64,000 nt of DNA. It comes from Usitatibacter sp035624355 (GTDB taxonomy: Bacteria > Pseudomonadota > Gammaproteobacteria > Burkholderiales > Usitatibacteraceae). The translations under genes and the position numbers were made by a program. How positions within the stretch are numbered: the stretch's first letter is position 1; each line of letters starts with the position of its first letter. This document shows, piece after piece, positions 8,002 to 15,989 of the stretch. A model generated the notes under the pieces. It searched no databases, was not told the DNA's origin, and saw nothing but the letters and a program-made list of their open reading frames with translations. The stretch is taken from the NCBI GenBank assembly GCA_035624355.1, contig DASPRQ010000024.1, positions 15,517 through 79,516 of the forward strand, read 5' to 3'.

Positions 8002-8484
8002 TCAGTGCGTCTCGACGCCCAGGTCCCCGTGCACGTGCCCGTGCGCGAGCTCGTCCTCGGTCGCGCGCCGCACGCCGGTCACCGCGCACTTGAACCACAG
8101 CCGCTCGCCCGCGAGCGGATGGTTGCCGTCGACGACGACCGCATCGGGCGTGATGTCCGTCACGGTGTAGATGAGCGCCTCGTCCTCGCGCTCCCCGGGC
8201 ACGCCCTCGAAGCGCATGCCGACCTCGAGCCGCTCGGGAAAGCGGCTGCGCGGCTCGACGCGCAGCAGCTCCGCGTCGTACTCGCCGAAGGCGTCGTCGG
8301 GCTCGAGGGTGAGGCTCATCTCGTGGCCGACCTCCTTGCCCTGAAGCTCGCGCTCGACCTTCGGGAAGATGTCGCCGTAGCCGTGCAGGTAGGCGAGGCG
8401 GGCGTCCTCCTCCTCGAGCGGCTGCCCCGCGGCGTCGCGCAGCTCGTAGGCGAGCGTCACGACCGTGCCGCGCTCAATTCGCAT
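8002..8484 (-). CDS. SlyD-like FKBP-type peptidyl-prolyl isomerase
   Basis: A 160-residue cytosolic prolyl isomerase/chaperone. It opens MRIERGTVVTLAYELRDAAG and has YLHGYGDIFPKVERELQG, the SlyD-type FKBP core split by an insert-in-flap chaperone domain, then VVVDGNHPLAGERLWFKC, which closes the FKBP fold. The C-terminus (HGHVHGDLGVETH) is His-rich but much shorter than the metal-binding tail of E. coli SlyD. Its first 11 bases overlap the end of the upstream peroxiredoxin gene, so the two are co-transcribed and possibly translationally coupled. Confidence 0.87.
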   Translation of the reverse strand: MRIERGTVVTLAYELRDAAGQPLEEEDARLAYLHGYGDIFPKVERELQGKEVGHEMSLTLEPDDAFGEYDAELLRVEPRSRFPERLEVGMRFEGVPGEREDEALIYTVTDITPDAVVVDGNHPLAGERLWFKCAVTGVRRATEDELAHGHVHGDLGVETH

Positions 8485-8959
8485 GGGCGGCGTCGCGCAG
8501 CGCCCGGCAGATCTTGAGCACCTCGTCGACGTGCGCCTTGGGACTCACGTCGCGCAGGATATGGCGCACCACGCCCTTCTTGTCGATCACGAAAGTGGAG
8601 CGCATGAGGCTCGCGCGCGAGCGGCCGTCGACCACCTTCTCGTCGATCACCTCGTAGAGCCTGCACACTTCCGCCTCGGTGTCGGCGAGCAGGTTCACGG
8701 TGAGCCCGTGCTGGTCGCGGAACGCCTGGTGCGAGAGCACGTCGTCGCGCGAGACGCCGAACACGACGGTGTCGAGCTTCTTGAACTCGTCCTCGCGGTC
8801 GCTGAACCCGATCGCCTGGATCGTGCACGCCGGCGTGCCGTCCTTCGGGTAGAAATACAGGACGACGTTCTTCTTGCCCCGGTAGGCTGCGAGATCCATC
8901 ATCTCGAGGTTCGCATCCGGAAGCACGAATGACGGTGCTGGTTCGCCTACGTGTAGCAT
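8474..8959 (-). CDS. BCP/PrxQ-family peroxiredoxin (1-Cys type)
   Basis: A 161-residue thiol peroxidase. The fold begins MLHVGEPAPSFVLPDANLE, and the active site reads FYPKDGTPACTIQAIGFSD: the peroxidatic Cys with its TPxCT frame is present. The resolving Cys that usually lies five residues later (CTxxxC) is Ile. A distal Cys in EVCRLYE and one near the C-terminus (KICRAL) are the only other candidates for disulfide partners. BCP enzymes reduce hydroperoxides using thioredoxin. Start chosen at 8959 because upstream sequence lacks family similarity. It is divergent from roxA (47 bp apart) and overlaps the SlyD-like gene. Confidence 0.88.
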   Translation of the reverse strand: MLHVGEPAPSFVLPDANLEMMDLAAYRGKKNVVLYFYPKDGTPACTIQAIGFSDREDEFKKLDTVVFGVSRDDVLSHQAFRDQHGLTVNLLADTEAEVCRLYEVIDEKVVDGRSRASLMRSTFVIDKKGVVRHILRDVSPKAHVDEVLKICRALRDAAHAN

Positions 8960-9006
8960 GGCACCCGCGGTCGCTCGAAAATCCGAATCGATTCTAGCCG
9001 ATTTTG

Positions 9007-10137
9007 ATGCCACGCAAGCGCTCCAGCCCTCTCGACGCGGCCCGCTTCATGCGCCGTCACTGGCAGCGCGAGCCGCTGCTCGTTCGTGGTGCATTCCCGG
9101 GCTTCGCCGACCCGCTCGCGCCGCGGGAGGTGCTCGCGCTCGCGGCCTCGGGCGAGTCGCAGTCGCGCCTCGTGCGCCGCGTGCGCGGGTCGTGGCGCGT
9201 GGAGCACGGGCCGCTCGCCGCCTCGCGCCTCGCGCGCCTGCCGCGGCGCGACTGGACCGTGCTCGTGCAGGACACGAACCACTTCTCGCGGGCGGCCGAC
9301 GCGCTCCTCGCGCGCTTCGACTTCGTCCCGCACGCGCGCATCGACGACGTGATGGTGAGCTACGCGGTGCCCGGCGGCGGCGTCGGCCCCCACGTCGATT
9401 CCTACGACGTGTTCCTCGTGCAGGGACGCGGCCGGCGACGCTGGCACATCTCGCGCCAGGAGGACCTCGAATTCGTCCCCGGGCTCGACCTGAAGATCCT
9501 GCGGCGCTTCGCGCCCGAGCGCGAATGGGTGCTCGAGGCGGGCGACATGCTGTACCTGCCGCCGGGAATCGCCCACGACGGGATCGCCGAGACCGAGTGC
9601 CTTACGTGGTCCGTCGGATTCCGCGCGCCCTCCGACCGCGAGCTCGTCGCCGGCTTCCTCGATTTCCTCCACGAGCGCCTCGAGCCGCCGGGACGCTACG
9701 GCGACGCGGGCGCGGTCCCCGCGCTCCATCCGGGCGAGGTGCCGCCCAAGCTCGCGGCGCACGCCGAGCGCGCGCTGCGCGCGATCCGCTGGACCCGCGC
9801 CGACGTGCTCGAGTTCACCGGGCGCTTCCTGAGCGAGCCCAAGTCGCACGTGTACTTCCGCCCGCCCGCGCGCCCGCTCGCCGCGGGGCGCTTCGCCGCG
9901 CGCGCCGCGCGCCTCGGCCTCGGGCTCGATCCTCGCGCGCGCCTGCTGTTTTCTGGCACGATGTTCTTCCTGAACGGCGAGCGCGTCCCGGTCCCGGCCG
10001 GCGCGCGCGCGCTCGTCCGGCGCCTCGCGGACGCGCGCTCGCTCGCCGCGCCGATCGACGCGGGTGCGCCGTTCTGGGAACTGGTGCACGCCTGGTACCT
10101 CGAGGGCCTCGTGGCGTGCGAAGGGGAGGGGAAATGA
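9007..10137 (+). CDS. Cupin/JmjC ribosomal protein arginine hydroxylase RoxA-like
   Basis: A 376-residue Fe(II)/2-oxoglutarate oxygenase of the YcfD/RoxA family, which hydroxylates an arginine of ribosomal protein L16. The jelly roll starts after FMRRHWQREPLLVRGAF. The iron facial triad is visible as His129-x-Asp131 in GPHVDSYDVFLVQG and His190 in LPPGIAHDGIAE. A long helical C-terminal dimerisation and winged-helix part follows, as in ROX proteins. The start is the ATG at 9007; a TTG immediately before it is less likely. Its stop overlaps the next start by ATGA. Identification to the ROX family is strong, the exact target is inferred. Confidence 0.88.
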   Translation: MPRKRSSPLDAARFMRRHWQREPLLVRGAFPGFADPLAPREVLALAASGESQSRLVRRVRGSWRVEHGPLAASRLARLPRRDWTVLVQDTNHFSRAADALLARFDFVPHARIDDVMVSYAVPGGGVGPHVDSYDVFLVQGRGRRRWHISRQEDLEFVPGLDLKILRRFAPEREWVLEAGDMLYLPPGIAHDGIAETECLTWSVGFRAPSDRELVAGFLDFLHERLEPPGRYGDAGAVPALHPGEVPPKLAAHAERALRAIRWTRADVLEFTGRFLSEPKSHVYFRPPARPLAAGRFAARAARLGLGLDPRARLLFSGTMFFLNGERVPVPAGARALVRRLADARSLAAPIDAGAPFWELVHAWYLEGLVACEGEGK

Positions 10138-10637
10138 GCGACACGCACGCGGCGCCGAAGCCCAGCTACCGCCCGATCCTCGGTGTGGCCGATTCGCTCG
10201 CCGCGATCGACGAGGTCATCGCGGCCGCGCAGCGCACGATCCGCATCTTCGACGTGGCGCTCGTCAACCGCGGCTTCAACGCCCCGGCGCGGACGGAGAA
10301 GCTGCGCGAGTTCCTCGTCGCGGGACGCGCGCACCGCGTGCTCATCGCGCTGCACGAGACGCAGTTCCTCGAGCGCGAATGCCCCCGGCTGCTCACGCTC
10401 TTGCGCCAGTTCCCCATGTCGATCGAGATCCACCGCACGCTCGGCGAGGCGCGCAACGCCAACGACCCGTTCGTGCTCGCCGACGACCATAGCCTCTGGC
10501 ACCAGCTGCACCACGAGCAGCCGCGCGCGATTGTTGCGCTGCACTCGCCCCCCGACGCCCTGCCCATCGCCCAGCGCTTCGAGGAGATCTGGGACCTCTC
10601 GGAGCCCTCGGTCTCCGCGACCACGCTCGGCCTTTGA
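10134..10637 (+). CDS. Conserved hypothetical protein, degenerate PLD-like fold
   Basis: A 167-residue soluble protein with no signal peptide, translationally coupled to the RoxA-like gene by an ATGA overlap. The layout (helix IDEVIAAAQRTIRIFD, strand RVLIALHETQFLERECPRLL, then FPMSIEIHRT and NDPFVLADDHSLW) recalls one half of a phospholipase D-like domain, but the HKD catalytic motif is absent. Function is unknown. Coupling to a ribosome oxygenase suggests a related housekeeping role, but nothing in the sequence proves it. Confidence 0.7.
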   Translation: MSDTHAAPKPSYRPILGVADSLAAIDEVIAAAQRTIRIFDVALVNRGFNAPARTEKLREFLVAGRAHRVLIALHETQFLERECPRLLTLLRQFPMSIEIHRTLGEARNANDPFVLADDHSLWHQLHHEQPRAIVALHSPPDALPIAQRFEEIWDLSEPSVSATTLGL

Positions 10638-10733
10638 GCCCGGCCGGCGAATTCCGCTAGAATGATGGGCTGGCGAGTCCGGGCCCGGCGGTTTGTTGCA
10701 TTGCAGCAAGCGGGATTTCCGAGCCGCCAGCCC
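10634..10733 (+). promoter_or_regulatory. Promoter and structured 5' leader of lipoprotein gene
   Basis: A promoter-like pair TTGAGC (10634-10639) and TAGAAT (10658-10663) with 18-bp spacing would start transcription near 10670. The leader is bracketed by GGGCTGGCG (10667-10675) and CGCCAGCCC (10725-10733), perfect 9-bp complements, with a smaller TTGC/GCAA hairpin inside. The region ends 39 nt before the start codon. It could be a stabilising or regulatory 5' structure; no known riboswitch class was recognised. Confidence 0.45.
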
Positions 10734-10772
10734 GTCCGCCCAAGACCAACATATTCTTAAGGAATGACCACG

Positions 10773-11024
10773 ATGAAACAGTTCCTGCTCGCTGCGATCC
10801 TGGCCGCCGGCCTCGTCGCCTGCAGCAAAGAGCCCGCCCCTGCCCCCGCCCCCGCGCCCGCGCCGGCCCCGAAGGTCGAGGCGCCTCAGCAACCCGCCGA
10901 GGCCGCGAAGCCCGCCGAAGCCCCTGCGGCGACCCCCGCTCCCGCGGCGGCGCCCGCGGAGGCTGCGAAGCCCGCCGAGGCCGCCAAGCCCGCGGAACAG
11001 AAGAAGGAAGAAACCAAGAAGTAA
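10773..11024 (+). CDS. Small Ala/Pro-rich lipoprotein
   Basis: An 83-residue predicted lipoprotein: signal peptide MKQFLLAAILAAGLVAC with lipobox LVAC, then a low-complexity tail of Pro-Ala and Ala-Lys-Pro-Ala-Glu repeats ending KKEETKK. Such tails act as extended spacers in the envelope; no enzyme motif is visible. The ATG at 10773 is preferred over an in-frame ATG at 10764, because the AAGGA ribosome site lies 10 nt before the former and directly abuts the latter. It has its own promoter, a structured leader and a terminator, so it is a monocistronic, probably well expressed gene. Confidence 0.8.
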   Translation: MKQFLLAAILAAGLVACSKEPAPAPAPAPAPAPKVEAPQQPAEAAKPAEAPAATPAPAAAPAEAAKPAEAAKPAEQKKEETKK

Positions 11025-11047
11025 GGCAGTCGACGACTTGCGAACCA

Positions 11048-11070
11048 GGCCGGCCTCGCGCCGGCCTTTT
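11048..11070 (+). terminator. Rho-independent terminator
   Basis: Stem GGCCGGC (11048-11054), loop CTCGC, stem GCCGGCC (11060-11066), then TTTT. It sits 23 bp after the lipoprotein stop and just before the stop of the converging hydrolase gene. Confidence 0.8.
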
Positions 11071-11074
11071 CGCT

Positions 11075-11836
11075 TCAGAGGTCGCGCCAGCCGAAGCCCT
11101 CCTCCTGCCCGGCCACGCCGATCCAGGAGAGCTCGCAGCCGGCCGCGGCGGCGAGCGCGGCCGCGGCGAGCGCCGGCGTGTTGTTGTGCTGCGAGAGGTG
11201 CGCGGCGACGAGATGACGCAGGTTGGCCCGGTCCAGCGCCGCGACGAGGTGCCCGGCGGCGGCGTTGTCGAGGTGGCCGAAGCGCCCGGCGACCCGGCGC
11301 TTGAGCGCGGGCGGATAGTCCCCCGCCATCAGCATGTCGAGGTCGTGGTTGCACTCGATCACGAGCCCGTGGCAGCCGGAGAGCTTCTCGCGCACATGGG
11401 AGGTCGCCACGCCGAGGTCGGTCAGCACGCCGAGCCGCGAGGCGCCGTCGGAGAACACGAACTGCACGGGCTCGCGGGCGTCGTGCGGCACCGGGAACGG
11501 CTCGACGGCCACGTCGCCGACGGCGAAGGGCGTGTGCGGGTCGACGTAGCGCACCAGCGCCGCCGGGAAATCGGCAGGCAGCCACTGCGCGGTGCCGCGC
11601 GTGAGGTGCACGGGGATCGCGTGGCGCAGCGCGAAGCGCGCCACGCCGCCCAGGTGGTCGTCGTGCTCGTGGGTGACGACGATCGCGGTGATGTCGCCCG
11701 GCGCGAGCCCCGCGCGCTCGAGCCGCATCCGCGTGCCGGCGAGCGGGAAGCCGCAGTCCATCATCACGCGCGTGCGCCCGCACTCCACCACGAGGGCGTT
11801 GCCCGAGCTCCCGCTACCGAGCGACGCGAACCTCAT
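11075..11836 (-). CDS. Metallo-beta-lactamase-fold hydrolase (YycJ/WalJ-like)
   Basis: A 253-residue cytosolic MBL-fold protein. It begins MRFASLGSGSSGNALVVE, typical of the YycJ/ExsB-neighbour group, with the metal motif THEHDDH, a later metal His in FPVPHDA, ECNHD and AHLSQHNNT. Such enzymes are phosphodiesterases or nucleases; the substrate here is unknown. The ATG at 11836 has GGAG 11 nt upstream. It lies 35 bp downstream of bamC on the same strand, so it is the last gene of a dapA-bamC-MBL operon, an order seen in other betaproteobacteria. Confidence 0.85.
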   Translation of the reverse strand: MRFASLGSGSSGNALVVECGRTRVMMDCGFPLAGTRMRLERAGLAPGDITAIVVTHEHDDHLGGVARFALRHAIPVHLTRGTAQWLPADFPAALVRYVDPHTPFAVGDVAVEPFPVPHDAREPVQFVFSDGASRLGVLTDLGVATSHVREKLSGCHGLVIECNHDLDMLMAGDYPPALKRRVAGRFGHLDNAAAGHLVAALDRANLRHLVAAHLSQHNNTPALAAAALAAAAGCELSWIGVAGQEEGFGWRDL

Positions 11837-11871
11837 CGCGAAGGGCTCCCTCTTCGTGGAGCGGCTGTGCC

Positions 11872-13050
11872 CTACTTGAGCTGCTCGTAGAGCAACGCGA
11901 GGATCTTCTTCCCGGTCGGGCTCTCCTCGGTCGTCCCCTTCGAGTCCTGCACCTGCACGTGCGAGGTGTTGGTGCCCGCGTCGCTCACCACGATTCGGTA
12001 TTGCGGCTTGGGTCCCTTGGGCTTGGAGCGCCAGAAGGCAATGTCGTCGATGATGCCCTTTTTCTTCTCGGCCGCCGCCTCGGCCTCCGGATCGATGTAG
12101 CGCACGTAGAACAGGCCCTTCGAGCGGTCGCGGTCCTCGACCGTGAAGCCGACGCGGTCGAGCGCAAGGCCCACGCGGCGCCACGCGCGATCGAAGCCGT
12201 CGTTCACGACGAGCGGTCCCGCCCCCGCGTTCTCCAGGACGGCGCCGCTCGGCTGGGTCTCGGCGACCGGGGCGACGGCCGGCGCAGGGTGGCCCGCCGC
12301 GACCTCGGTCGTGGGGGCGGCCGCCGCGACCTTCGTCTCCTCGCCCCCGAGCTTCATCATCATGGCCGTGAGCATCTCCGCCTCGAGGTTCGCGTCCGGA
12401 GGAAGCGGCTGCCATGCCGTGGCGGACTGGTCCACGTTGGTGAAGATCTCCTCCACGGCCCGGCTGCTCAGGTAGACCTCCGTGGTCCCGGGCTTCACGC
12501 CCCGCTCGAGGCGGATGCGGAACTTCTCCCTTCGCGGTGTCGAGTACAGGCCGCTTATCCATCGGCCGACGGTCCGGCGCACCCAGTCCTGCGGAATCTT
12601 CGTGGTGTCGTCGTGCCAGTCGGTCTCCATGATCCCGAGCTCCGGATCCTCGCGCACGAGCGTGAAGCCGTTGTCGATCCAGAACTGGCGGATCTGGGGC
12701 CAGACCTTGGCCGGCTCCCCGTCCACCACCAGCCAGCGCTGGTTGCCGTCGCGTTCCACGTGCGCCTGCTTCACCGGGGGGAGTACCGCGGGACCGGCCG
12801 GCGCCTCGGCCGCCTGCGACCGCGTCTCGCGGCTGTACTCCGAGTAGCTCGTCTGCGAGTGCGGATCCGGAATGGAGTAGCGGTCGTCCGCGGTGGGCGC
12901 GGACAGCTCCGGCGGCACCTCGAGCGGTTGCGCGGCACGCGCCTGCGACGCGCTCTTGTAATTGTCGGTCTTGCTTCCCCCGAACCAGGAGCACCCCGCG
13001 AGCGCGAGGGCGAGGACGACGGGAAGGGTGTGGCGGGGCAGGAGCTTCAT
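11872..13050 (-). CDS. bamC: Outer-membrane assembly lipoprotein BamC
   Basis: A 392-residue lipoprotein: signal MKLLPRHTLPVVLALALAGC with lipobox, then the conserved unstructured N-terminal tether (KTDNYKSASQARAAQPLEVP) that contacts BamD. Two helix-grip domains follow, around residues 105-215 (including AKVWPQIRQFWIDNGF) and 270-390 (FDRAWRRVGLALDRVGFTV). BamC is an accessory part of the BAM complex that inserts beta-barrels into the outer membrane. The linker between domains is Ala/Pro/Val-rich. It starts 14 bp after dapA, the classic dapA-bamC pairing. Confidence 0.9.
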   Translation of the reverse strand: MKLLPRHTLPVVLALALAGCSWFGGSKTDNYKSASQARAAQPLEVPPELSAPTADDRYSIPDPHSQTSYSEYSRETRSQAAEAPAGPAVLPPVKQAHVERDGNQRWLVVDGEPAKVWPQIRQFWIDNGFTLVREDPELGIMETDWHDDTTKIPQDWVRRTVGRWISGLYSTPRREKFRIRLERGVKPGTTEVYLSSRAVEEIFTNVDQSATAWQPLPPDANLEAEMLTAMMMKLGGEETKVAAAAPTTEVAAGHPAPAVAPVAETQPSGAVLENAGAGPLVVNDGFDRAWRRVGLALDRVGFTVEDRDRSKGLFYVRYIDPEAEAAAEKKKGIIDDIAFWRSKPKGPKPQYRIVVSDAGTNTSHVQVQDSKGTTEESPTGKKILALLYEQLK

Positions 13051-13064
13051 GGAAGATCGGTCCT

Positions 13065-13946
13065 TCAGGAGGGAAGGCAGCCGGCCGTGGCGAGCGCGGC
13101 GGCCACCGCTGGGTGGTACTGGGGCGAAAGCGGCGTGAGCGGCAGGCGCAGGCCCTCCGCGATGCGCCCCATCCGGTGCAGCGCCCACTTCACCGGGATC
13201 GGGTTCGTCTCGACGAAGAGGTTGCGATGCAGCGCGAGCAGCCGGTTGTTGATCGCGATGGCGCGCGCCGGGCCCCCGGAGCGGGCGGCGGCGCACATCT
13301 CGTGCATGAGGCGCGGGGCGACGTTGGCGGTGACGGAGATCACGCCGTCGGCCCCGAGCTGGATGTAGGCGAGCGCGGCGTCGTCGTTGCCGCTGAAGAC
13401 CATGAAGTCCTTCGGCTTGCGCATCAGCAGGTCGGTCACGCGCTCGATGCTGGAAGTCGCTTCCTTGATGCCCACGATGCGCGGCACCTGGGCGAGGCGC
13501 AGCACCGTGTCGTTCGACAGGTCGGCCACGGTGCGCGAGGGCACGTTGTAGAGGAGCAGCGGGATGTCGGCCGCCTCGGCGATCGCGCGGAAGTGGCGGT
13601 AGAGCCCTTCCTGCGTGGGCTTGTTGTAGTACGGCACGACGGACAGGGCGTAGTCGGCGCCGGCCTTGGCCGCGAACTGGGTGAGCTCGATCGCCTCGCG
13701 GGTCGCGTTGCCGCCCGTGCCCGCGATCACCGGGATGCGCCCGCCCGCGTATTCGACGGCCGCCTCGATCAGCCGGCAGTGCTCGGGCACGTCGACCGTG
13801 GGCGATTCTCCCGTCGTGCCGACGATCACGATGCCGTCGGTGCCCTCGGCGATGTGCCATTCCACCAGGGACTTGAGGCGGGGCAGGTCGAGCGCCCCGT
13901 CCGCGGTCATCGGCGTGACGATGGCGACGAGGCTTCCGGAAAGCAT
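13065..13946 (-). CDS. dapA: 4-hydroxy-tetrahydrodipicolinate synthase
   Basis: A 293-residue TIM-barrel aldolase that condenses pyruvate with aspartate semialdehyde in the lysine/diaminopimelate pathway. The Schiff-base Lys161 sits in IVGIKEATSS, the catalytic Tyr133 in LLYNVPSRT, and the pyruvate-carboxylate site is GTTGES (residues 43-48). These numbers coincide with E. coli DapA. The ATG at 13946 opens the operon dapA-bamC-MBL hydrolase. Confidence 0.97.
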   Translation of the reverse strand: MLSGSLVAIVTPMTADGALDLPRLKSLVEWHIAEGTDGIVIVGTTGESPTVDVPEHCRLIEAAVEYAGGRIPVIAGTGGNATREAIELTQFAAKAGADYALSVVPYYNKPTQEGLYRHFRAIAEAADIPLLLYNVPSRTVADLSNDTVLRLAQVPRIVGIKEATSSIERVTDLLMRKPKDFMVFSGNDDAALAYIQLGADGVISVTANVAPRLMHEMCAAARSGGPARAIAINNRLLALHRNLFVETNPIPVKWALHRMGRIAEGLRLPLTPLSPQYHPAVAAALATAGCLPS

Positions 13947-13986
13947 GGGGTACGGGGGGGTGCCGAAAAAGAAGGAATTTTACAGG

Positions 13987-14505
13987 CTATTCCCGGCGCG
14001 CGGCGAGGCGCTGGATCGCCGCCGGCCGTGGCCTCTCCACGACGCGGTCTTCGTAGGCCACCACCCGAAGCTTCCCGCGCACGGCCTCGAGCAGCTCCCC
14101 GGGCTCGAGGAGGAAGGCCGGGTTCGAAGGCTTGCCGAAGCGCTCGTTGCCCCGGGCGAACGTCTCGTAGATCAGCATTCCCCCGGGCTCGAGCGCGCCG
14201 ACGAGGACCGGGAGCAGCGGCCGGTGGAGATAGTTGGCGACCACGATGCCGGCGAATTCGCGTCCCGCGTAGGGCCACGGCCCGGCTTCCAGGTCGGCCT
14301 GGCTCAGCGTGACGCCCGCGGGCGGGTCGGCGAAGAGCGCCGCGTCGCGGTCGACCGCCTCGACCTCGAAGCCGAGGCGCGCGAGCAGCCGCGCGTGCCG
14401 GCCGGCGCCGCAGGCGACGTCGAGGACGGTGCCGCCGGGGCGAATCCAGGCGACCCATTCGCTCACCCAGGCCGAAGGCGCGAGGTCGTGGGAAAGGCGG
14501 GCCAT
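13987..14505 (-). CDS. Class I SAM-dependent methyltransferase
   Basis: A 172-residue small methyltransferase. Motif I is VLDVACGAGRHARLL (about residues 27-41), the acidic end of strand 2 is VEAVDRD, and VANYLHRPLL is the motif IV region. The overall layout resembles TehB/YhhF-like small-molecule methyltransferases. The substrate is unknown. It is divergent from the cytochrome c gene (39 bp between starts) and 40 bp upstream of dapA, with which it may be co-transcribed. Confidence 0.83.
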   Translation of the reverse strand: MARLSHDLAPSAWVSEWVAWIRPGGTVLDVACGAGRHARLLARLGFEVEAVDRDAALFADPPAGVTLSQADLEAGPWPYAGREFAGIVVANYLHRPLLPVLVGALEPGGMLIYETFARGNERFGKPSNPAFLLEPGELLEAVRGKLRVVAYEDRVVERPRPAAIQRLAARRE

Positions 14506-14544
14506 CGCCCGATGCTATCCTGCGATCCGACAGGAGGGAAAGGC

Positions 14545-15450
14545 GTGCGCAGGGCGCTCAAGTGGATCGTCGTCGCCATCGCCGTGCTCGCGCTGGTGCT
14601 CGCCGCGGCCTTCGCGGGCGCGGTGTGGATGGGCGAGCGGAAGATGCAGCGCATGGTGGACGCGAAGGTCGTCCCCGTGCCGTTCGCGAAGGACGCGGCC
14701 GCGATCCGGCGCGGAAAGTATCTCTTCGAGACGCGCGGCTGCGCCCAGTGCCACGGGGCCGACGGCGGCGGGCGCGTGCACATCGACGATCCCGGCGGCC
14801 TGTACGTGAAGACCCCCGACATCACGACGGGACGCGGCGGCGTGGTGGCGAACTACGACGAGGGCGACTGGGTGCGCACCGTCCGGCGGGGCGTCGATCC
14901 CTCGGGCCGTCCCCTGATCGCGATGCCGAGCGAGGACTTCAGCCGGATGAGCGACGCGGACCTCGCCGCGCTCGTCGCCTACGTGCGGAGCCTCCCCCCC
15001 GTGGCGGGCAGCGGCCCCGAGATCCGCCTGCCTCTGCTCGTGAAGGCGCTCTACGGCCTGGGGCTTGTCCGCGATGCCGCCGAGAAGATCGATCCCCGCG
15101 AGCCACCCTCCCCCGCCGTGCCCGAGGGGCCGACACCCGAGTACGGCCGCTACGTCGCTCAGGCATGCGTGGGGTGCCACCGCGCCGACTTCTCGGGCGG
15201 GCGCATCGATGGCGCGCCGCCCGATTGGCCCCCGGCCGCGCGCCTCGCCCCGGGGCCGGGCAGCGCGATGGGGCGCTACGCGAGCCTCGCGCAATTCGCC
15301 GCCATGATGCGCACCGGCAAGCGGCCCGACGGCACGGCGGTGAGCCCCGTCATGCCGTTCGCGAGCCTGGGCAACCTCGACGACACCGATCTCGCAGCCC
15401 TGTATGCCTACCTTTCCACGCTTCCGGTCCCGCGCGCCGCGGGCCGCTGA
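14545..15450 (+). CDS. Di-heme cytochrome c, membrane-anchored
   Basis: A 301-residue protein with an N-terminal membrane anchor (RRALKWIVVAIAVLALVLAAAF) and two class I cytochrome c domains. Heme motifs are CAQCH (about residue 69) and CVGCH (about residue 210), each followed by a distal Met candidate (IAMPSEDFSRM; PVMPFASLG). It should face the periplasm and shuttle electrons; a partner dehydrogenase is not adjacent. The GTG at 14545 is chosen because AGGAGG lies 7 nt upstream. Similar two-domain proteins accompany alcohol and aldehyde dehydrogenases. Confidence 0.88.
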   Translation: MRRALKWIVVAIAVLALVLAAAFAGAVWMGERKMQRMVDAKVVPVPFAKDAAAIRRGKYLFETRGCAQCHGADGGGRVHIDDPGGLYVKTPDITTGRGGVVANYDEGDWVRTVRRGVDPSGRPLIAMPSEDFSRMSDADLAALVAYVRSLPPVAGSGPEIRLPLLVKALYGLGLVRDAAEKIDPREPPSPAVPEGPTPEYGRYVAQACVGCHRADFSGGRIDGAPPDWPPAARLAPGPGSAMGRYASLAQFAAMMRTGKRPDGTAVSPVMPFASLGNLDDTDLAALYAYLSTLPVPRAAGR

Positions 15451-15529
15451 AGGGAAGTTCAGCCCGGCGCAAGGCACGACGCCCTAAACTGGCGCCGCTC
15501 GTTAGCTCATCGGATCAGGGAGGATCTTA

Positions 15530-15928
15530 ATGAACCGCACGTGCACCATCGCCATTGCCGCCGCCGCATCGGCCGCGGTCTTCTCGATGCTGCCCATCGC
15601 CGCCCACGCCCAGGTTCACACGGTCACGGGCGTGGGCATCGTCGCCAAGCCGAGGTCGTACGTGGGTTCGTGCCCGACCACGATCGAGTTCATCGCGACC
15701 ATCCACGTGAGCCACCATCCCGCCCGCGTCGAATACCAGTGGGAACGCAGCGACGGGGGCCGTGGACCTCGGGAAACGGTCGAGATCCGCTCGGCCGGGC
15801 GCTCCGTGACCGACACGTGGACGCTTGGGCGCCCGGGAATGCGCCGCAACGTGTGGGTGCGGCTGCACGTTCTGGCGCCCACCGGCATCTCCTCGCCCGA
15901 GGCGCACGCGCACATCGACTGCCGCTAG
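15530..15928 (+). CDS. Secreted hypothetical protein
   Basis: A 132-residue protein with a clear signal peptide (cleavage near AAHA-QV, residue 28). The mature part has two cysteines, one early (VGSCPTT) and one at the end (HIDC), which could form a disulfide joining both ends of a beta-sandwich; the pattern of short strands (VEYQWERSD, WVRLHVLAP) suggests an Ig-like fold. No family was recognised. GGGAGG precedes the ATG. It stands alone between the cytochrome and the amidotransferase. Confidence 0.72.
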   Translation: MNRTCTIAIAAAASAAVFSMLPIAAHAQVHTVTGVGIVAKPRSYVGSCPTTIEFIATIHVSHHPARVEYQWERSDGGRGPRETVEIRSAGRSVTDTWTLGRPGMRRNVWVRLHVLAPTGISSPEAHAHIDCR

Positions 15929-15989
15929 CGGCGGTGCCGCCCCGGGGGGCTCGAACGCCTCCGGCCCCGGGTCGGGTTAGAGTGTGGGG

